A DNA stretch of 64,000 bases, from the NCBI RefSeq assembly GCF_900637185.1, contig NZ_LR134352.1, forward strand, positions 1,116,001 to 1,180,000, read 5' to 3'. How positions within the stretch are numbered: the stretch's first letter is position 1; the number at the start of each line of letters is the position of its first letter. The notes below the pieces were generated by a model. That model ran no database searches and was not told where the DNA came from. It saw only the letters and a program-made list of their open reading frames with translations. Made by a program: the position numbers and the translations under genes. The DNA is from Nocardia asteroides. Its GTDB lineage: Bacteria > Actinomycetota > Actinomycetes > Mycobacteriales > Mycobacteriaceae. This document shows, in pieces, positions 48,971-57,162 of the stretch.

Positions 48971-50284
48971 ATGACCGCAGTAATCGACCCCACCTGTGCC
49001 CTGGCCGCCGTCTCCGGCGCCGACCTGCGGGTTCCGCTCGTACAGGGCGGGACCGAGGGATACGCCAACTTCGACTACGCGGCGAGCGCGCCCGCGTTGC
49101 GTGAGGTCACCGACCGGATCGCGCTGTTGCTGCCGTACTACGCCAGCGTGCATCGCGGCGCGGGCTACGCCTCACGGATCTCCACCGAGTGCTACGAGGC
49201 TTCGCGTGGCGCGGTCGCCCGGTTCGTCGACGCCTGCGACGACCAGGTCGTCGTATTCACCCGCAACACAACGGATTCGCTGAACCTGCTGGCCGGCTGC
49301 GTGCCGGGGGAGACCGTGGTGCTCGACATCGAGCATCACGCCAACTTCCTGCCGTGGACCGCGCACGGGCGTCGCGTCGTCGCGGCGGCCGACACCGTCG
49401 AGGAGACGATCCGGCGGGTCGTGGCCGAACTGTGCAGCAAACCGGCCGCGCTGCTCGCGGTGACCGGCGCGTCGAACGTCACCGGGGAGGTGCTGCCGCT
49501 GGAGCGGCTGGCCACCATCGCGCACCTGTGCGGTGCGCGGATTCTGGTGGACGCGGCGCAGCTGGCACCGCATCGCCGGATCTCGTTGCGGGAGAGCGGT
49601 ATCGACTACCTCGCGTTCTCCGGGCACAAGCTGTACGCGCCGTTCGGGGCCGGGGTGCTGGTCGGCAAGCGGGACTGGCTCGACGCGGGTGCGCCGTACC
49701 TGGCCGGTGGTGGCGCGGTGCGTGAGGTGGGGGTCGGCGCGGTGGAATGGGCCGCGGCGCCGCAGCGGCACGAGGCCGGGTCGCCGAATGTGCTCGGCGC
49801 GGCCGCCATCGCCGCCGCCTGTGACGCGCTGGCCGCGTTCGATCCCGACGAGCTCGTGGCGCACGAGCGGTTCCTGGCCGATCGGCTGCGCGACGGGCTG
49901 GCCGCGATTCCCGGTGTCGACCTGGTGCGGATCTGGTCCGACAGCCCCGACGCCGTCGGCATCGTCTGTTTCACCGTCGCCGGTCACGCCCCCGGCGAAG
50001 TCGCCGCCTACCTCTCGGCCGAGCACGCCATCGGCGTCCGCGACGGCCGCTTCTGCGCCCACCCCCTGCTGTCGCGCCTCGGCCTCGACGCGGCCCTGCG
50101 CGCCAGCATCGGCCTCGGCACCACCGCCGCCGACATCGACCGCCTGGTCGCCGCGATCACCACCCTCACCACCACCGGCCCCACCTGGACCTACGCGCAA
50201 ACCAACGGCCTCTGGAACCCCACCCCCGAAACCCGCCCCCTCACCGCCGACCCCAACGGCGCCACCCCCTGCGTCATCGCCTGA
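48971..50284 (+). CDS. Class V aminotransferase (cysteine desulfurase-like), SAM-IV controlled
   Basis: A 437-residue fold-type I PLP enzyme. The Schiff-base lysine is Lys220 in FSGHKLYAPFGAG, EHHANFLPW holds the cofactor-stacking histidine, and VDAAQLAPH holds the aspartate. Near the C terminus RDGRFCAHPLL places a cysteine where SufS enzymes have the catalytic loop, so sulfur transfer from cysteine is plausible; cysteine lyase activity is an alternative. Control by a SAM riboswitch ties it to sulfur or methionine supply. The last 300 bases use almost only C-ending codons and encode a Thr/Pro-rich tail. Confidence 0.85.
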   Translation: MTAVIDPTCALAAVSGADLRVPLVQGGTEGYANFDYAASAPALREVTDRIALLLPYYASVHRGAGYASRISTECYEASRGAVARFVDACDDQVVVFTRNTTDSLNLLAGCVPGETVVLDIEHHANFLPWTAHGRRVVAAADTVEETIRRVVAELCSKPAALLAVTGASNVTGEVLPLERLATIAHLCGARILVDAAQLAPHRRISLRESGIDYLAFSGHKLYAPFGAGVLVGKRDWLDAGAPYLAGGGAVREVGVGAVEWAAAPQRHEAGSPNVLGAAAIAAACDALAAFDPDELVAHERFLADRLRDGLAAIPGVDLVRIWSDSPDAVGIVCFTVAGHAPGEVAAYLSAEHAIGVRDGRFCAHPLLSRLGLDAALRASIGLGTTAADIDRLVAAITTLTTTGPTWTYAQTNGLWNPTPETRPLTADPNGATPCVIA

Positions 50285-50305
50285 ATCGTCACGCCGGTCG
50301 GCGGG

Positions 50306-50575
50306 CTACTCGTCGTAGTGCCCGCCGACCGCGATGACAACGATCTCGGAATCGGTGACGTAGTAGATCATTCGATGCTCGCGGGTGACCCGGCGCGACC
50401 AGTGGCCGGCGAGATGGTGCTTCAACGGCTCAGGCTTACCGATCCCGGCGAATGGGTCGGCGAGCGCGGCGGCGATCACTTTGTTGGCCGCTTTTAGGAC
50501 CGTGCGGTCGCGAACCAGCCACGATGTGTAGGTCTCCCACCCGTAGGCGCTGAAGGCCAGCTTGCGTTCAGGCAT
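50306..50575 (-). CDS. yoeB: Txe/YoeB-family toxin
   Basis: An 89-residue RelE-superfamily ribosome-dependent mRNA interferase. The family features are visible: YGWETYTSWLVRDR, the basic core KHHLAGHWSRRVTREHRMIY (catalytic-type Arg and His) and the C-terminal GHYDE. It overlaps the antitoxin gene by eight bases on the same strand, antitoxin first, the usual layout for YefM-YoeB pairs. Confidence 0.92.
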   Translation of the reverse strand: MPERKLAFSAYGWETYTSWLVRDRTVLKAANKVIAAALADPFAGIGKPEPLKHHLAGHWSRRVTREHRMIYYVTDSEIVVIAVGGHYDE

Positions 50576-50825
50576 CGGGATCTATCAGCTCGTGTGCCTC
50601 GAATCGGCCCTCGCGGGCATCTCGGGCGGACTCGAGCAGTCGTACGCCGCCGTGGGTGGCGAGAACATACAGCGTCTCCTGAATGGAGTTCCAATCCGAT
50701 TCGGCGACGAGCACGGCGTTCTCGCCCGACTTGGTGACAACGGTGACCGTGTCGTGGTCGTCGTTGACCTGCTGAACCAGCTTGAAGAGGTTCTGGCGGG
50801 CGGTGGAAATCGGTAGCGCAGTCAT
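50568..50825 (-). CDS. yefM: YefM/Phd-family antitoxin
   Basis: An 85-residue antitoxin, MTALPISTARQNLFKLVQQV, followed by NDDHDTVTVVTKSGENAVLV and a C-terminal acidic helix that would bind and inhibit YoeB. The N-terminal half is the Phd/YefM DNA-binding fold that represses its own promoter together with the toxin. The frame is open further upstream, but ATG 50825 fits the family start and has GTGAGG upstream. A palindromic operator lies 17 bases before it. Confidence 0.92.
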   Translation of the reverse strand: MTALPISTARQNLFKLVQQVNDDHDTVTVVTKSGENAVLVAESDWNSIQETLYVLATHGGVRLLESARDAREGRFEAHELIDPDA

Positions 50826-50841
50826 GCGAGCCTCACTGGTA

Positions 50842-50863
50842 GTCGTACGAAATATTGTACGAC
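50842..50863 (-). promoter_or_regulatory. YefM-YoeB operator overlapping its -10
   Basis: GTCGTAC (50842-50848) and GTACGAC (50857-50863) form a perfect inverted repeat with an eight-base AT-rich spacer. On the minus strand the -10 TACAAT (50859-50854) lies inside it, with TCGACA at 50883-50878 as -35 (18-base spacing). Antitoxin bound here would shut off the promoter, giving autoregulation. Confidence 0.75.
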
Positions 50864-50872
50864 TTTCGTCGA

Positions 50873-51424
50873 TCAGGTGTCGAGGGCGGTGGGGCGGTGG
50901 TATTTGCCGTTGTAGTAGAGGAGGGGGGCGGCGGTGGGGGATTCGTGGGTTTCGTCGTGGACTCGGGTGACCAGGCCTACGGCGAGGGTGTGGTCGCCGA
51001 TGTCGATGAGCTGGTGCAGGGTGGCGCGCAGCCAGATGGGGGTGCCGTGCAGGACGGGTTCGCCGGTGTCGAGGGTGGTCCACAGGGAGCGGTCGGTGAA
51101 GCGGTCGGCGGCGGAGCGGGAGAAGCGGTGGGCCAGGTGGTGCTGGTGTTCGCCGAGGAAGTGGATGACGACCGACCCGGCGGCGCGCAGGGCCTCGATG
51201 CTCGACGAGGTGTGCGCGATGTTGAACGACACCAGCGGCGGTTCCAGCGACAGCGAGGCGAACGAGGTGGCGGTGAAACCCACCGGACCGTGCGCGGCGC
51301 CGATCGTCACCACGGTGACGCCCGCCGGATAGTGCCGCATCGAGGCGCGATACTGCTCGGCCGTGATCCCGCTCAGATCATCGGGGACCACCAGTTCGGC
51401 CGGAGTTTGGTGCGCGTCGCTCAC
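50873..51424 (-). CDS. Flavin reductase-like FMN-binding protein
   Basis: A 183-residue split-barrel flavin reductase of the small component family (HpaC/ActVB type): [40 protein letters not shown] and the conserved [20 protein letters not shown]. It would reduce FMN or FAD with NAD(P)H for a partner monooxygenase, which is not encoded nearby. GTG 51424 is chosen as start; a TTG nine bases earlier is possible. The gene ends 10 bases from the toxin-antitoxin operator, and the antitoxin promoter's -35 lies inside its 3' end. Confidence 0.83.
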   Translation of the reverse strand: MSDAHQTPAELVVPDDLSGITAEQYRASMRHYPAGVTVVTIGAAHGPVGFTATSFASLSLEPPLVSFNIAHTSSSIEALRAAGSVVIHFLGEHQHHLAHRFSRSAADRFTDRSLWTTLDTGEPVLHGTPIWLRATLHQLIDIGDHTLAVGLVTRVHDETHESPTAAPLLYYNGKYHRPTALDT

Positions 51425-51492
51425 CCGCCCCAACCTACGCCCGCGCGGGCGGGCCGCCCACTGCCCGGTCTGCCCGGTTGATCCGGATCACC

Positions 51493-51969
51493 TCACACGA
51501 CTTCGATCGGCAGACCCGCGGTGATCCGCACCAGTTCGCGGAAGTTGGTGCGGAACACCGTGTTCGGATGACCGCCCGCGGCCCAGATTTCGGTGTGCTC
51601 GGCGAGTGCCGTGTCGACCCAGGTGGGCAGATTGGTGGGGTGACCCACCGGCGCGGTGCCGTCGATCGGCTGACCGGTGATCCGCTCGACGAGCGCGACG
51701 GAGGCCGGGGTGAGCGTGCCCTCCAGCCGTTTGCCGGTGCGTTTCAGGTCCACCTCGTGATGGCAGGCGACGAGCAGCAGCACGGGGTCGTCGTCGAGCA
51801 GGAACACCTGTGAGGTGGTGATCGCCGTGGGATGGGCGCCCAGCGCGCGGGCGGCATCGGCCGCGGTGGCGGTGGGCGTCTCGGGAGAGACGATGACGCC
51901 GTGATGCCCGCGGGCGATGAGCGTATCGGCGACGCGGCATGCGACCGCCGGAAGAGACGACCTGCGCAT
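51493..51969 (-). CDS. YbaK/ProX-type aminoacyl-tRNA editing protein
   Basis: A 158-residue YbaK/EbsC-domain protein, the trans-editing fold that hydrolyses mischarged tRNAs such as Cys-tRNA(Pro) or Ala-tRNA(Pro). Typical segments are VFLLDDDPVLLLVACHHEVD, the lysine in LKRTGKRLEG, the GxxPxG-like IDGTAPVGHPTNLP and the C-terminal GGHPNTVFRTNFRELVRIT. Which tRNA it edits is not evident. It stands alone, divergent from the crotonase gene. Confidence 0.87.
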   Translation of the reverse strand: MRRSSLPAVACRVADTLIARGHHGVIVSPETPTATAADAARALGAHPTAITTSQVFLLDDDPVLLLVACHHEVDLKRTGKRLEGTLTPASVALVERITGQPIDGTAPVGHPTNLPTWVDTALAEHTEIWAAGGHPNTVFRTNFRELVRITAGLPIEVV

Positions 51970-52076
51970 GAAATCCAGGGTAGGTCGATTGCGGGAAATA
52001 TGCCGGGGGAGTGGATTTTTGGCGCCTGCCCCAGGGGCTGCGCGCGCGGCTGGCCCCGCGCCAATAGACTCGTCGC

Positions 52077-52898
52077 ATGACTGATTGGCAGGCCTTCACC
52101 GTCGAGATCGCCGACCACGTTGCCCAGGTCACGCTGACCGGGCCGGGTAAGGGCAACGCGATGGGACCCGACTTCTGGCGTGAGCTTCCGGAGATCTTCC
52201 GCGAACTCGACGCCGACCCCCAGGTGCGGGCCGTCGTGCTCACCGGCGCCGGCAAGCACTTCTCCTTCGGGCTCGACCTGGCGGCGATGGGCGGCATGCT
52301 CGCGCCGGTGCTGGCCGACGACGCCAAGGCGGCGCCGCGCACCGAATTCCTCAAGGTCGTGCGGAGCATGCAGGACTCGGTGACCTCGGTGGCCGAGTGC
52401 ACCAAGCCGGTGATCGCGGCGGTCTCGGGCTGGTGCATCGGCGGTGGCCTCGACCTCATCGCGGCCGCCGACATCCGCCTGGCCAGCGAGGACGCCAAGT
52501 TCAGCCTGCGCGAGGCCAAGGTCGCGATCGTGGCCGACATCGGCTCGCTGCAGCGGCTGCCCGGCATCATCGGCGAGGGCAACCTGCGCGAGCTGGCGTT
52601 CACCGCCAAGGACATCGACGCGGCCAGGGCCGAGCGGATGGGCCTGGTGAACGAGGTCTTCGCCGACCAGGAGGCCGTGGTCGCGGCCGCGCACGCGATG
52701 GCGCGCGAGATCGCCGACAACCCGCCGCTGGTGGTGCAGGGCATCAAGGACGTGCTCGAGCAGCGGACCAGCCCGGCGGTAGCCGAGGGCCTGCGCTACG
52801 TGTCGACCTGGAACGCGGCGTTCCTGCCGTCGAAGGACCTCACCGAGGCGATCACGGCGGTGTTCCAGAAGCGCGCCCCGGAGTTCAAGGGCGAGTAA
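52077..52898 (+). CDS. Crotonase-family protein, probable dienoyl-CoA isomerase (EchA21-like)
   Basis: A 273-residue enoyl-CoA hydratase/isomerase superfamily member. The oxyanion-hole segments are GAGKHFSFGLDL and VSGWCIGGGLDLIAAADIR. Where hydratases have the second catalytic Glu this protein has KVAIVADIGSLQRLPGII; Asp in VADIG is the signature of delta3,5-delta2,4-dienoyl-CoA isomerase. It would move double bonds during oxidation of unsaturated fatty acids. A MarR-type regulator gene with its own operator follows in the same direction. Confidence 0.87.
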   Translation: MTDWQAFTVEIADHVAQVTLTGPGKGNAMGPDFWRELPEIFRELDADPQVRAVVLTGAGKHFSFGLDLAAMGGMLAPVLADDAKAAPRTEFLKVVRSMQDSVTSVAECTKPVIAAVSGWCIGGGLDLIAAADIRLASEDAKFSLREAKVAIVADIGSLQRLPGIIGEGNLRELAFTAKDIDAARAERMGLVNEVFADQEAVVAAAHAMAREIADNPPLVVQGIKDVLEQRTSPAVAEGLRYVSTWNAAFLPSKDLTEAITAVFQKRAPEFKGE

Positions 52899-52940
52899 AG
52901 GCGGTTCAAACGGTTGCCCCGGCGACCGTTCTGTCTACAT

Positions 52941-52974
52941 ACTTGCATCACACAACTAATTGATTGATGCAAGT
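52941..52974 (+). promoter_or_regulatory. Operator of the MarR-MFS operon
   Basis: ACTTGCATCA (52941-52950) and TGATGCAAGT (52965-52974) form a perfect 10-bp inverted repeat with a 14-base AT-rich spacer, immediately before the regulator gene. A possible promoter (TTGCCC at 52914, TACATA at 52936-52941) ends at its edge, so a bound MarR dimer would cover the transcription start. Confidence 0.82.
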
Positions 52975-52987
52975 AAGGGTGAACTCT

Positions 52988-53485
52988 GTGAGTGAGAACG
53001 AGCCCGCGATCGACGCGATCGCGGTCCAGCTCGTCCGGCTGCACCGGCTGCGCGACCGCACGCTGGCCCAGATCAAGGACCGTTCCGGCATCGACCCGGC
53101 CGGGTTCGTGGTGCTGTTCCGGCTGGTCTGCGACGGGCCGATGCGCTCGGGCGCGCTGGCCGAGGCGGTGCACTCGGACGCGTCGACGGTGAGCAGGCAG
53201 GTCGCGCAACTGGTGGAACGCGGGCTCGTACGGCGGACCGCCGACCCCGACGACGGGCGCGCCACCGTCCTGGAGGCGACCGAGCACGGCCGCGAGACCG
53301 CCGAGCGGATCCGCACCCGCCGCCGTGAGTCGGTGGCCATCGTCACCGAGGACTGGTCGGACGAGGACCGCGCGAGTTTCGCCGCGCTGCTGACGCGCTT
53401 CGTCGACGACTACGACGCGGCGCGCCCGACCCTGCTCACCCGCTCGACCGCGCTGAGCACGACCGCGATGGAGAACGATTCGTGA
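52988..53485 (+). CDS. MarR-family repressor of the adjacent exporter
   Basis: A 165-residue MarR regulator. The helix-turn-helix SGALAEAVHSDASTVSRQVA precedes QLVERGLVRRTADPDDGRAT, the wing. A phenolic or lipophilic ligand is typical of the family. GTG 52988 is preferred because AAGGGTG is seven bases upstream; GTG 52979 and ATG 52964 are alternatives. It overlaps the exporter gene by four bases (GTGA), and the palindrome just upstream makes autorepression likely. Confidence 0.88.
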   Translation: MSENEPAIDAIAVQLVRLHRLRDRTLAQIKDRSGIDPAGFVVLFRLVCDGPMRSGALAEAVHSDASTVSRQVAQLVERGLVRRTADPDDGRATVLEATEHGRETAERIRTRRRESVAIVTEDWSDEDRASFAALLTRFVDDYDAARPTLLTRSTALSTTAMENDS

Positions 53486-55254
53486 CGACGACCGCGGACC
53501 CGGTGGAATCACCCGCCGGCTTCACCCACCGCCAGATCCTGACCATCCTGTCCGGCCTCATGCTCGGCATGCTGCTGGCCTCGCTCGACCAGACGATCGT
53601 GTCGACCTCGATCCGCACCATCGCCGACGACCTGCACGGCTACTCACTGCAAGCATGGGCGACCACCGCCTACCTGATCACCGCCACGATCAGCACCCCG
53701 CTCTACGGCAAGCTCTCGGACATGTTCGGCCGCAAGCCGTTCTTCCTCACCGCGATCGGGCTGTTCATCATCGGCTCGCTGCTGTGTACGTTCGCCACCT
53801 CGATGTATCAGCTGGCGGCGTTCCGCGCGTTCCAGGGGCTGGGCGCCGGTGGTCTGATGTCGCTGGCGCTGGCCATCATGGGCGACATCATCAGCCCCCG
53901 CGAACGGGCCCGCTACCAGGGCTACTTCCTCGCGGTGTTCGGCATCTCGAGCGTGCTCGGGCCGGTACTCGGCGGCCTGCTCGCCGGTCAGGACACCATT
54001 CTCGGCATCACCGGCTGGCGCTGGGTGTTCCTGGTGAACGTGCCGCTGGGCCTGCTGGCGCTGGCCGTGGTGACCCGGGTGCTGCAGCTGCCGCGCAAGC
54101 CGCACGCCACCCACAAGATCGACTTCGGTGGCGCGCTGGTGCTGGCGATCGGACTGGTCCCGCTGCTGATCGTGGCCGAACAGGGTCGCGAGTGGGGGTG
54201 GGGGAGTACGGCTTCGGTGGTCTGCTATCTGATCGGCGCGGTCGGCATCGCGGGGTTCGTCGCGGTCGAGAAGTACATGCGCGACGCGGCGCTGATCCCG
54301 CTGCGCATCTTCGCCGACACCACCTTCGCGCTGGGCGTGGTGATCTCGTTCGTGGTCGGCGCCGCCATGTTCGGCGGCATGCTGCTGCTGCCGCAGTACC
54401 TGCAGGTGGTGCGGGGCGCCGGGCCGACCGAGGCGGGTCTGCAGATGCTGCCGATGGTGCTCGGGCTGATGATCGGCTCGATCGTCTCGGGCAGGCTGAT
54501 CTCGAAAACCGGCCGCTACCGGGCGTTCCCGGTGATCGGCGCGACGATGCTGACGATCGGGCTGTTCCTGCTGCACCTGCTCGACGCCGACAGCCCGCTG
54601 TGGCTGGCGATGATCTTCATGGCCTTCACCGGTTTCGGCCTCGGCAATCTGCTGCAGCCGATGACGCTGGCCCTGCAGAACGCGCTGCCGCCCGCGGACA
54701 TGGGCGTGTCGACCGCGTCGGCGACCTTCTTCCGGCAGATCGGCGGCACCCTCGGCGCCGCGGTGTTCCTGTCGATCCTGTTCTCCCTGCTCACCCCGAA
54801 CATCACCGAGCAGATGCAGCAGGCGGCCACCGATCCGGCCTATCAGCAGGCCGTGATCGCCGGTGCGCAGAGCGACAACCCCGCCGACGCGGCGCTGGCC
54901 AAGGGCCTGCTCGCGCACGACACCTCGGCGGCGGGCGCGGTGCTCGAGGACAGCTCGATCGTCCAGCAGCTCGATCCCGAACTGGCCAAGCCGTTCCAGG
55001 TGGGCTTCGCCGACTCGATGTCGACGGTGTTCCTGGTCGCCACCGCGGTCGCGGTGCTCGCGCTGCTGCTGGTGCTGTTCTGGAAGGAGGTGCCGCTGCG
55101 GATGCAGGGCGGCATCCAGGCCTCGGGCGACACCAAGGCCGCCGACGGCGCGGGCGCGCTGGTCGACACGGCCGCGCAGTCGAGCGCCACCGACCTCGAC
55201 GGCAGCGACGACGAGGCGGGTGGCCGGGTCCGCGCCGGAGCGCCCCCGGCATGA
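53482..55254 (+). CDS. DHA2-family drug exporter (EmrB/QacA type)
   Basis: A 590-residue major-facilitator transporter with 14 predicted membrane helices. MFS motifs are LASLDQTIVSTS (motif D1), YGKLSDMFGRKPFF (motif A), RAFQGLGAGGLMS (motif B) and VLGPVLGGLLAG (motif C). It would expel toxic organic compounds using the proton gradient. A large extracytoplasmic loop (about 440-510) and a disordered acidic C-terminal tail are present. It is regulated with the upstream MarR gene, to which it is translationally coupled. Confidence 0.92.
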   Translation: MTTTADPVESPAGFTHRQILTILSGLMLGMLLASLDQTIVSTSIRTIADDLHGYSLQAWATTAYLITATISTPLYGKLSDMFGRKPFFLTAIGLFIIGSLLCTFATSMYQLAAFRAFQGLGAGGLMSLALAIMGDIISPRERARYQGYFLAVFGISSVLGPVLGGLLAGQDTILGITGWRWVFLVNVPLGLLALAVVTRVLQLPRKPHATHKIDFGGALVLAIGLVPLLIVAEQGREWGWGSTASVVCYLIGAVGIAGFVAVEKYMRDAALIPLRIFADTTFALGVVISFVVGAAMFGGMLLLPQYLQVVRGAGPTEAGLQMLPMVLGLMIGSIVSGRLISKTGRYRAFPVIGATMLTIGLFLLHLLDADSPLWLAMIFMAFTGFGLGNLLQPMTLALQNALPPADMGVSTASATFFRQIGGTLGAAVFLSILFSLLTPNITEQMQQAATDPAYQQAVIAGAQSDNPADAALAKGLLAHDTSAAGAVLEDSSIVQQLDPELAKPFQVGFADSMSTVFLVATAVAVLALLLVLFWKEVPLRMQGGIQASGDTKAADGAGALVDTAAQSSATDLDGSDDEAGGRVRAGAPPA

Positions 55255-55261
55255 TCGAAGG

Positions 55262-56512
55262 ATGAATCGAACCGGCGGCGGCGGAGCGGGACGGCGGATA
55301 CGCCGGCTGCCCGCCGCTGTCGGCTATCTGCTGGTCGGTGCGCTGACCGGGCTGGCCGCCCTGTTCGCGGTGTTCGCGCTGGCGGTTGTCGCCGCCGCGA
55401 GCCTGATCGGGATCGGGATCCCCGCGCTGCCGGAAGCGGTCAAACTGATTCGCCCGCTGCTCACCCTGGAACGGCGCAGGGCGGGCGAACGCCTCGGCAC
55501 GCCGATCACCCCGGCCTACCGTCCGCTGACCGGTGACCTGCGCGATCAGCTCGCGACCCTGGCCGCCGATCCCGCCAACCGCCGCGATCTGGCCTGGCTG
55601 GTGCTGCACGCCGTGCTCGGGCTGCCACTGGCCGCGCTGGCGGTGGCGCTGCCGCTGAGCGCGGTCCAGCATCTGGTGCTGCCCGTGCTGTGGTGGGCGG
55701 GGTCCGACGCGTTGCAGGGGAGCAACGGCCTGGTGGTGCGGTCCTGGCCGACGGCGGCGGTGAGCGTGCTGATCGGTCTCGTCTACGGCGCGCTGGCCCT
55801 GCGCGCGCCCGAGGCGGCCACCGCCCAGGCGAAGGTGGCCCGGCACCTGCTCGCGCCGGACGAGCACGCCCTGCTGGCCGACCGGGTCGCCGAGCTCACC
55901 GCGACCAGGGCCGCCGCGCTCGACGCGCACGGCGCCGAACTGCGCCGCATCGAACGCGACCTGCACGACGGCGCCCAGGCCAGGATCGCCGCGGTGATCA
56001 TGCAGCTCGGCCTGTCCGAGCAACTGCGCGAGCGCGATCCCGAGGCCGCGGCCGCGCTGGTGCGCACCGCCCAGGACACGGCGTCCGCGGCACTGGCCGA
56101 ACTGCGCGACGTGGTGCGCAGCGTGTATCCACCGGTGCTCTCGGATCGGGGCCTGGCCAGCGCCGTCTCCGCGCTCGCCGCACGCAGCCCGATCCCGTGC
56201 GTGGTGGAGCGTGACGGCCTCACCCGCAGGCCGATGGCGGTGGAGGCGGCCGCCTACTTCGTCATCTCCGAGGCGGTCACGAACGCCACCAAACACTCCG
56301 GCGCCGAGCATCTTTCGGTCGCGCTGGGCGGTCCGCCGGAACTGCTGACGGTCGAGATCCGCGACGACGGCGTCGGCGGCGCGAGCGTCACCGAGGGCGG
56401 CGGGCTCGCGGGTATCCGCCGCCGAGCCGAGGCGCTCGACGGCGCGATGACGCTGAGCAGTCCCGCCGGTGGGCCTACGCTGGTGCGCGTGGAGTTGCCG
56501 TGCGGGTCGTGA
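55262..56512 (+). CDS. NarL-type sensor histidine kinase
   Basis: A 416-residue kinase. The N-terminal putative sensor region has four membrane helices (about 20-52, 112-145 and 163-180), then a dimerisation/phosphoacceptor HisKA_3 segment RRIERDLHDGAQARIAAVIM with His235, and an HATPase with the N box ISEAVTNATKHSGA and G boxes IRDDGVGGA and GLAGIRRRAEAL. The ligand is unknown. The gene starts eight bases after the exporter stop, so some transcripts may run on from that operon. It overlaps its response-regulator gene by 13 bases. Confidence 0.9.
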   Translation: MNRTGGGGAGRRIRRLPAAVGYLLVGALTGLAALFAVFALAVVAAASLIGIGIPALPEAVKLIRPLLTLERRRAGERLGTPITPAYRPLTGDLRDQLATLAADPANRRDLAWLVLHAVLGLPLAALAVALPLSAVQHLVLPVLWWAGSDALQGSNGLVVRSWPTAAVSVLIGLVYGALALRAPEAATAQAKVARHLLAPDEHALLADRVAELTATRAAALDAHGAELRRIERDLHDGAQARIAAVIMQLGLSEQLRERDPEAAAALVRTAQDTASAALAELRDVVRSVYPPVLSDRGLASAVSALAARSPIPCVVERDGLTRRPMAVEAAAYFVISEAVTNATKHSGAEHLSVALGGPPELLTVEIRDDGVGGASVTEGGGLAGIRRRAEALDGAMTLSSPAGGPTLVRVELPCGS

Positions 56513-57159
56513 TCGCCGAGGACGACGCCCTCCTGCGGGAGGGGCTGGTCCTGCTGCTGAAGACCGCGGGCATCGAGGTGAGCGCCGCCGTCGACAATGC
56601 CGACGACTTCCTCGCCGTCGTCACCGCCGACCGCCCGGACGCGGTGGTGGTGGACGTGCGGCTGCCGCCGACCTTCACCGACGACGGGCTGCGCGCCGCG
56701 GTCCACGCCAGGACCGTGCACCCCGGCCTGCCGGTGCTGGTGCTCTCGGCCTACGTGGAGGACAGTTACGCCGCCGAACTGCTCGGCGACGGCGCGGGCG
56801 GGGTCGGCTATCTGCTCAAGGAACGGGTCGGCAAGGTCGACCGGTTCCTGGAATCGCTGCATCGGGTGGCGGCGGGCGGCACCGCGATGGATCCCGAAGT
56901 GATCTCCCAGCTGCTGGTGCGCCGTCGCGTCGACGACCCGCTGGCCACCCTCACCGCCCGTGAACGCGAGGTGCTCGCGCTGATGGCGGAGGGTCAGGAC
57001 AACTCCGCCATCGCCGCCGGACTCGTCGTCACCGAAGGCGCTGTGCTCAAACACATTCGCAGCATCTTCGCCAAGCTCGGCCTGGTCGCCGACGAGTCCG
57101 GCCACCGCCGGGTGCGCGCGGTGCTGGCCTATCTCAACGCGCGCCCCGGCCGGCCGTGA
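56500..57159 (+). CDS. NarL/LuxR-family response regulator
   Basis: A 219-residue regulator. The receiver has the acidic pair Asp8-Asp9 (IAEDDALLREG), phosphoacceptor Asp52 (VVVDVRLPP), and switch Ser/Lys in VLSAYVEDSY and YLLKERVG. The LuxR helix-turn-helix is LTAREREVLALMAEGQDNSA, then VTEGAVLKHIRSIFAKLGL. It is the partner of the upstream kinase. It converges on the peptidase gene, leaving only three bases between stops. Targets are unknown; the exporter upstream is one candidate. Confidence 0.92.
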   Translation: MRVVIAEDDALLREGLVLLLKTAGIEVSAAVDNADDFLAVVTADRPDAVVVDVRLPPTFTDDGLRAAVHARTVHPGLPVLVLSAYVEDSYAAELLGDGAGGVGYLLKERVGKVDRFLESLHRVAAGGTAMDPEVISQLLVRRRVDDPLATLTAREREVLALMAEGQDNSAIAAGLVVTEGAVLKHIRSIFAKLGLVADESGHRRVRAVLAYLNARPGRP

Positions 57160-57162
57160 TCC

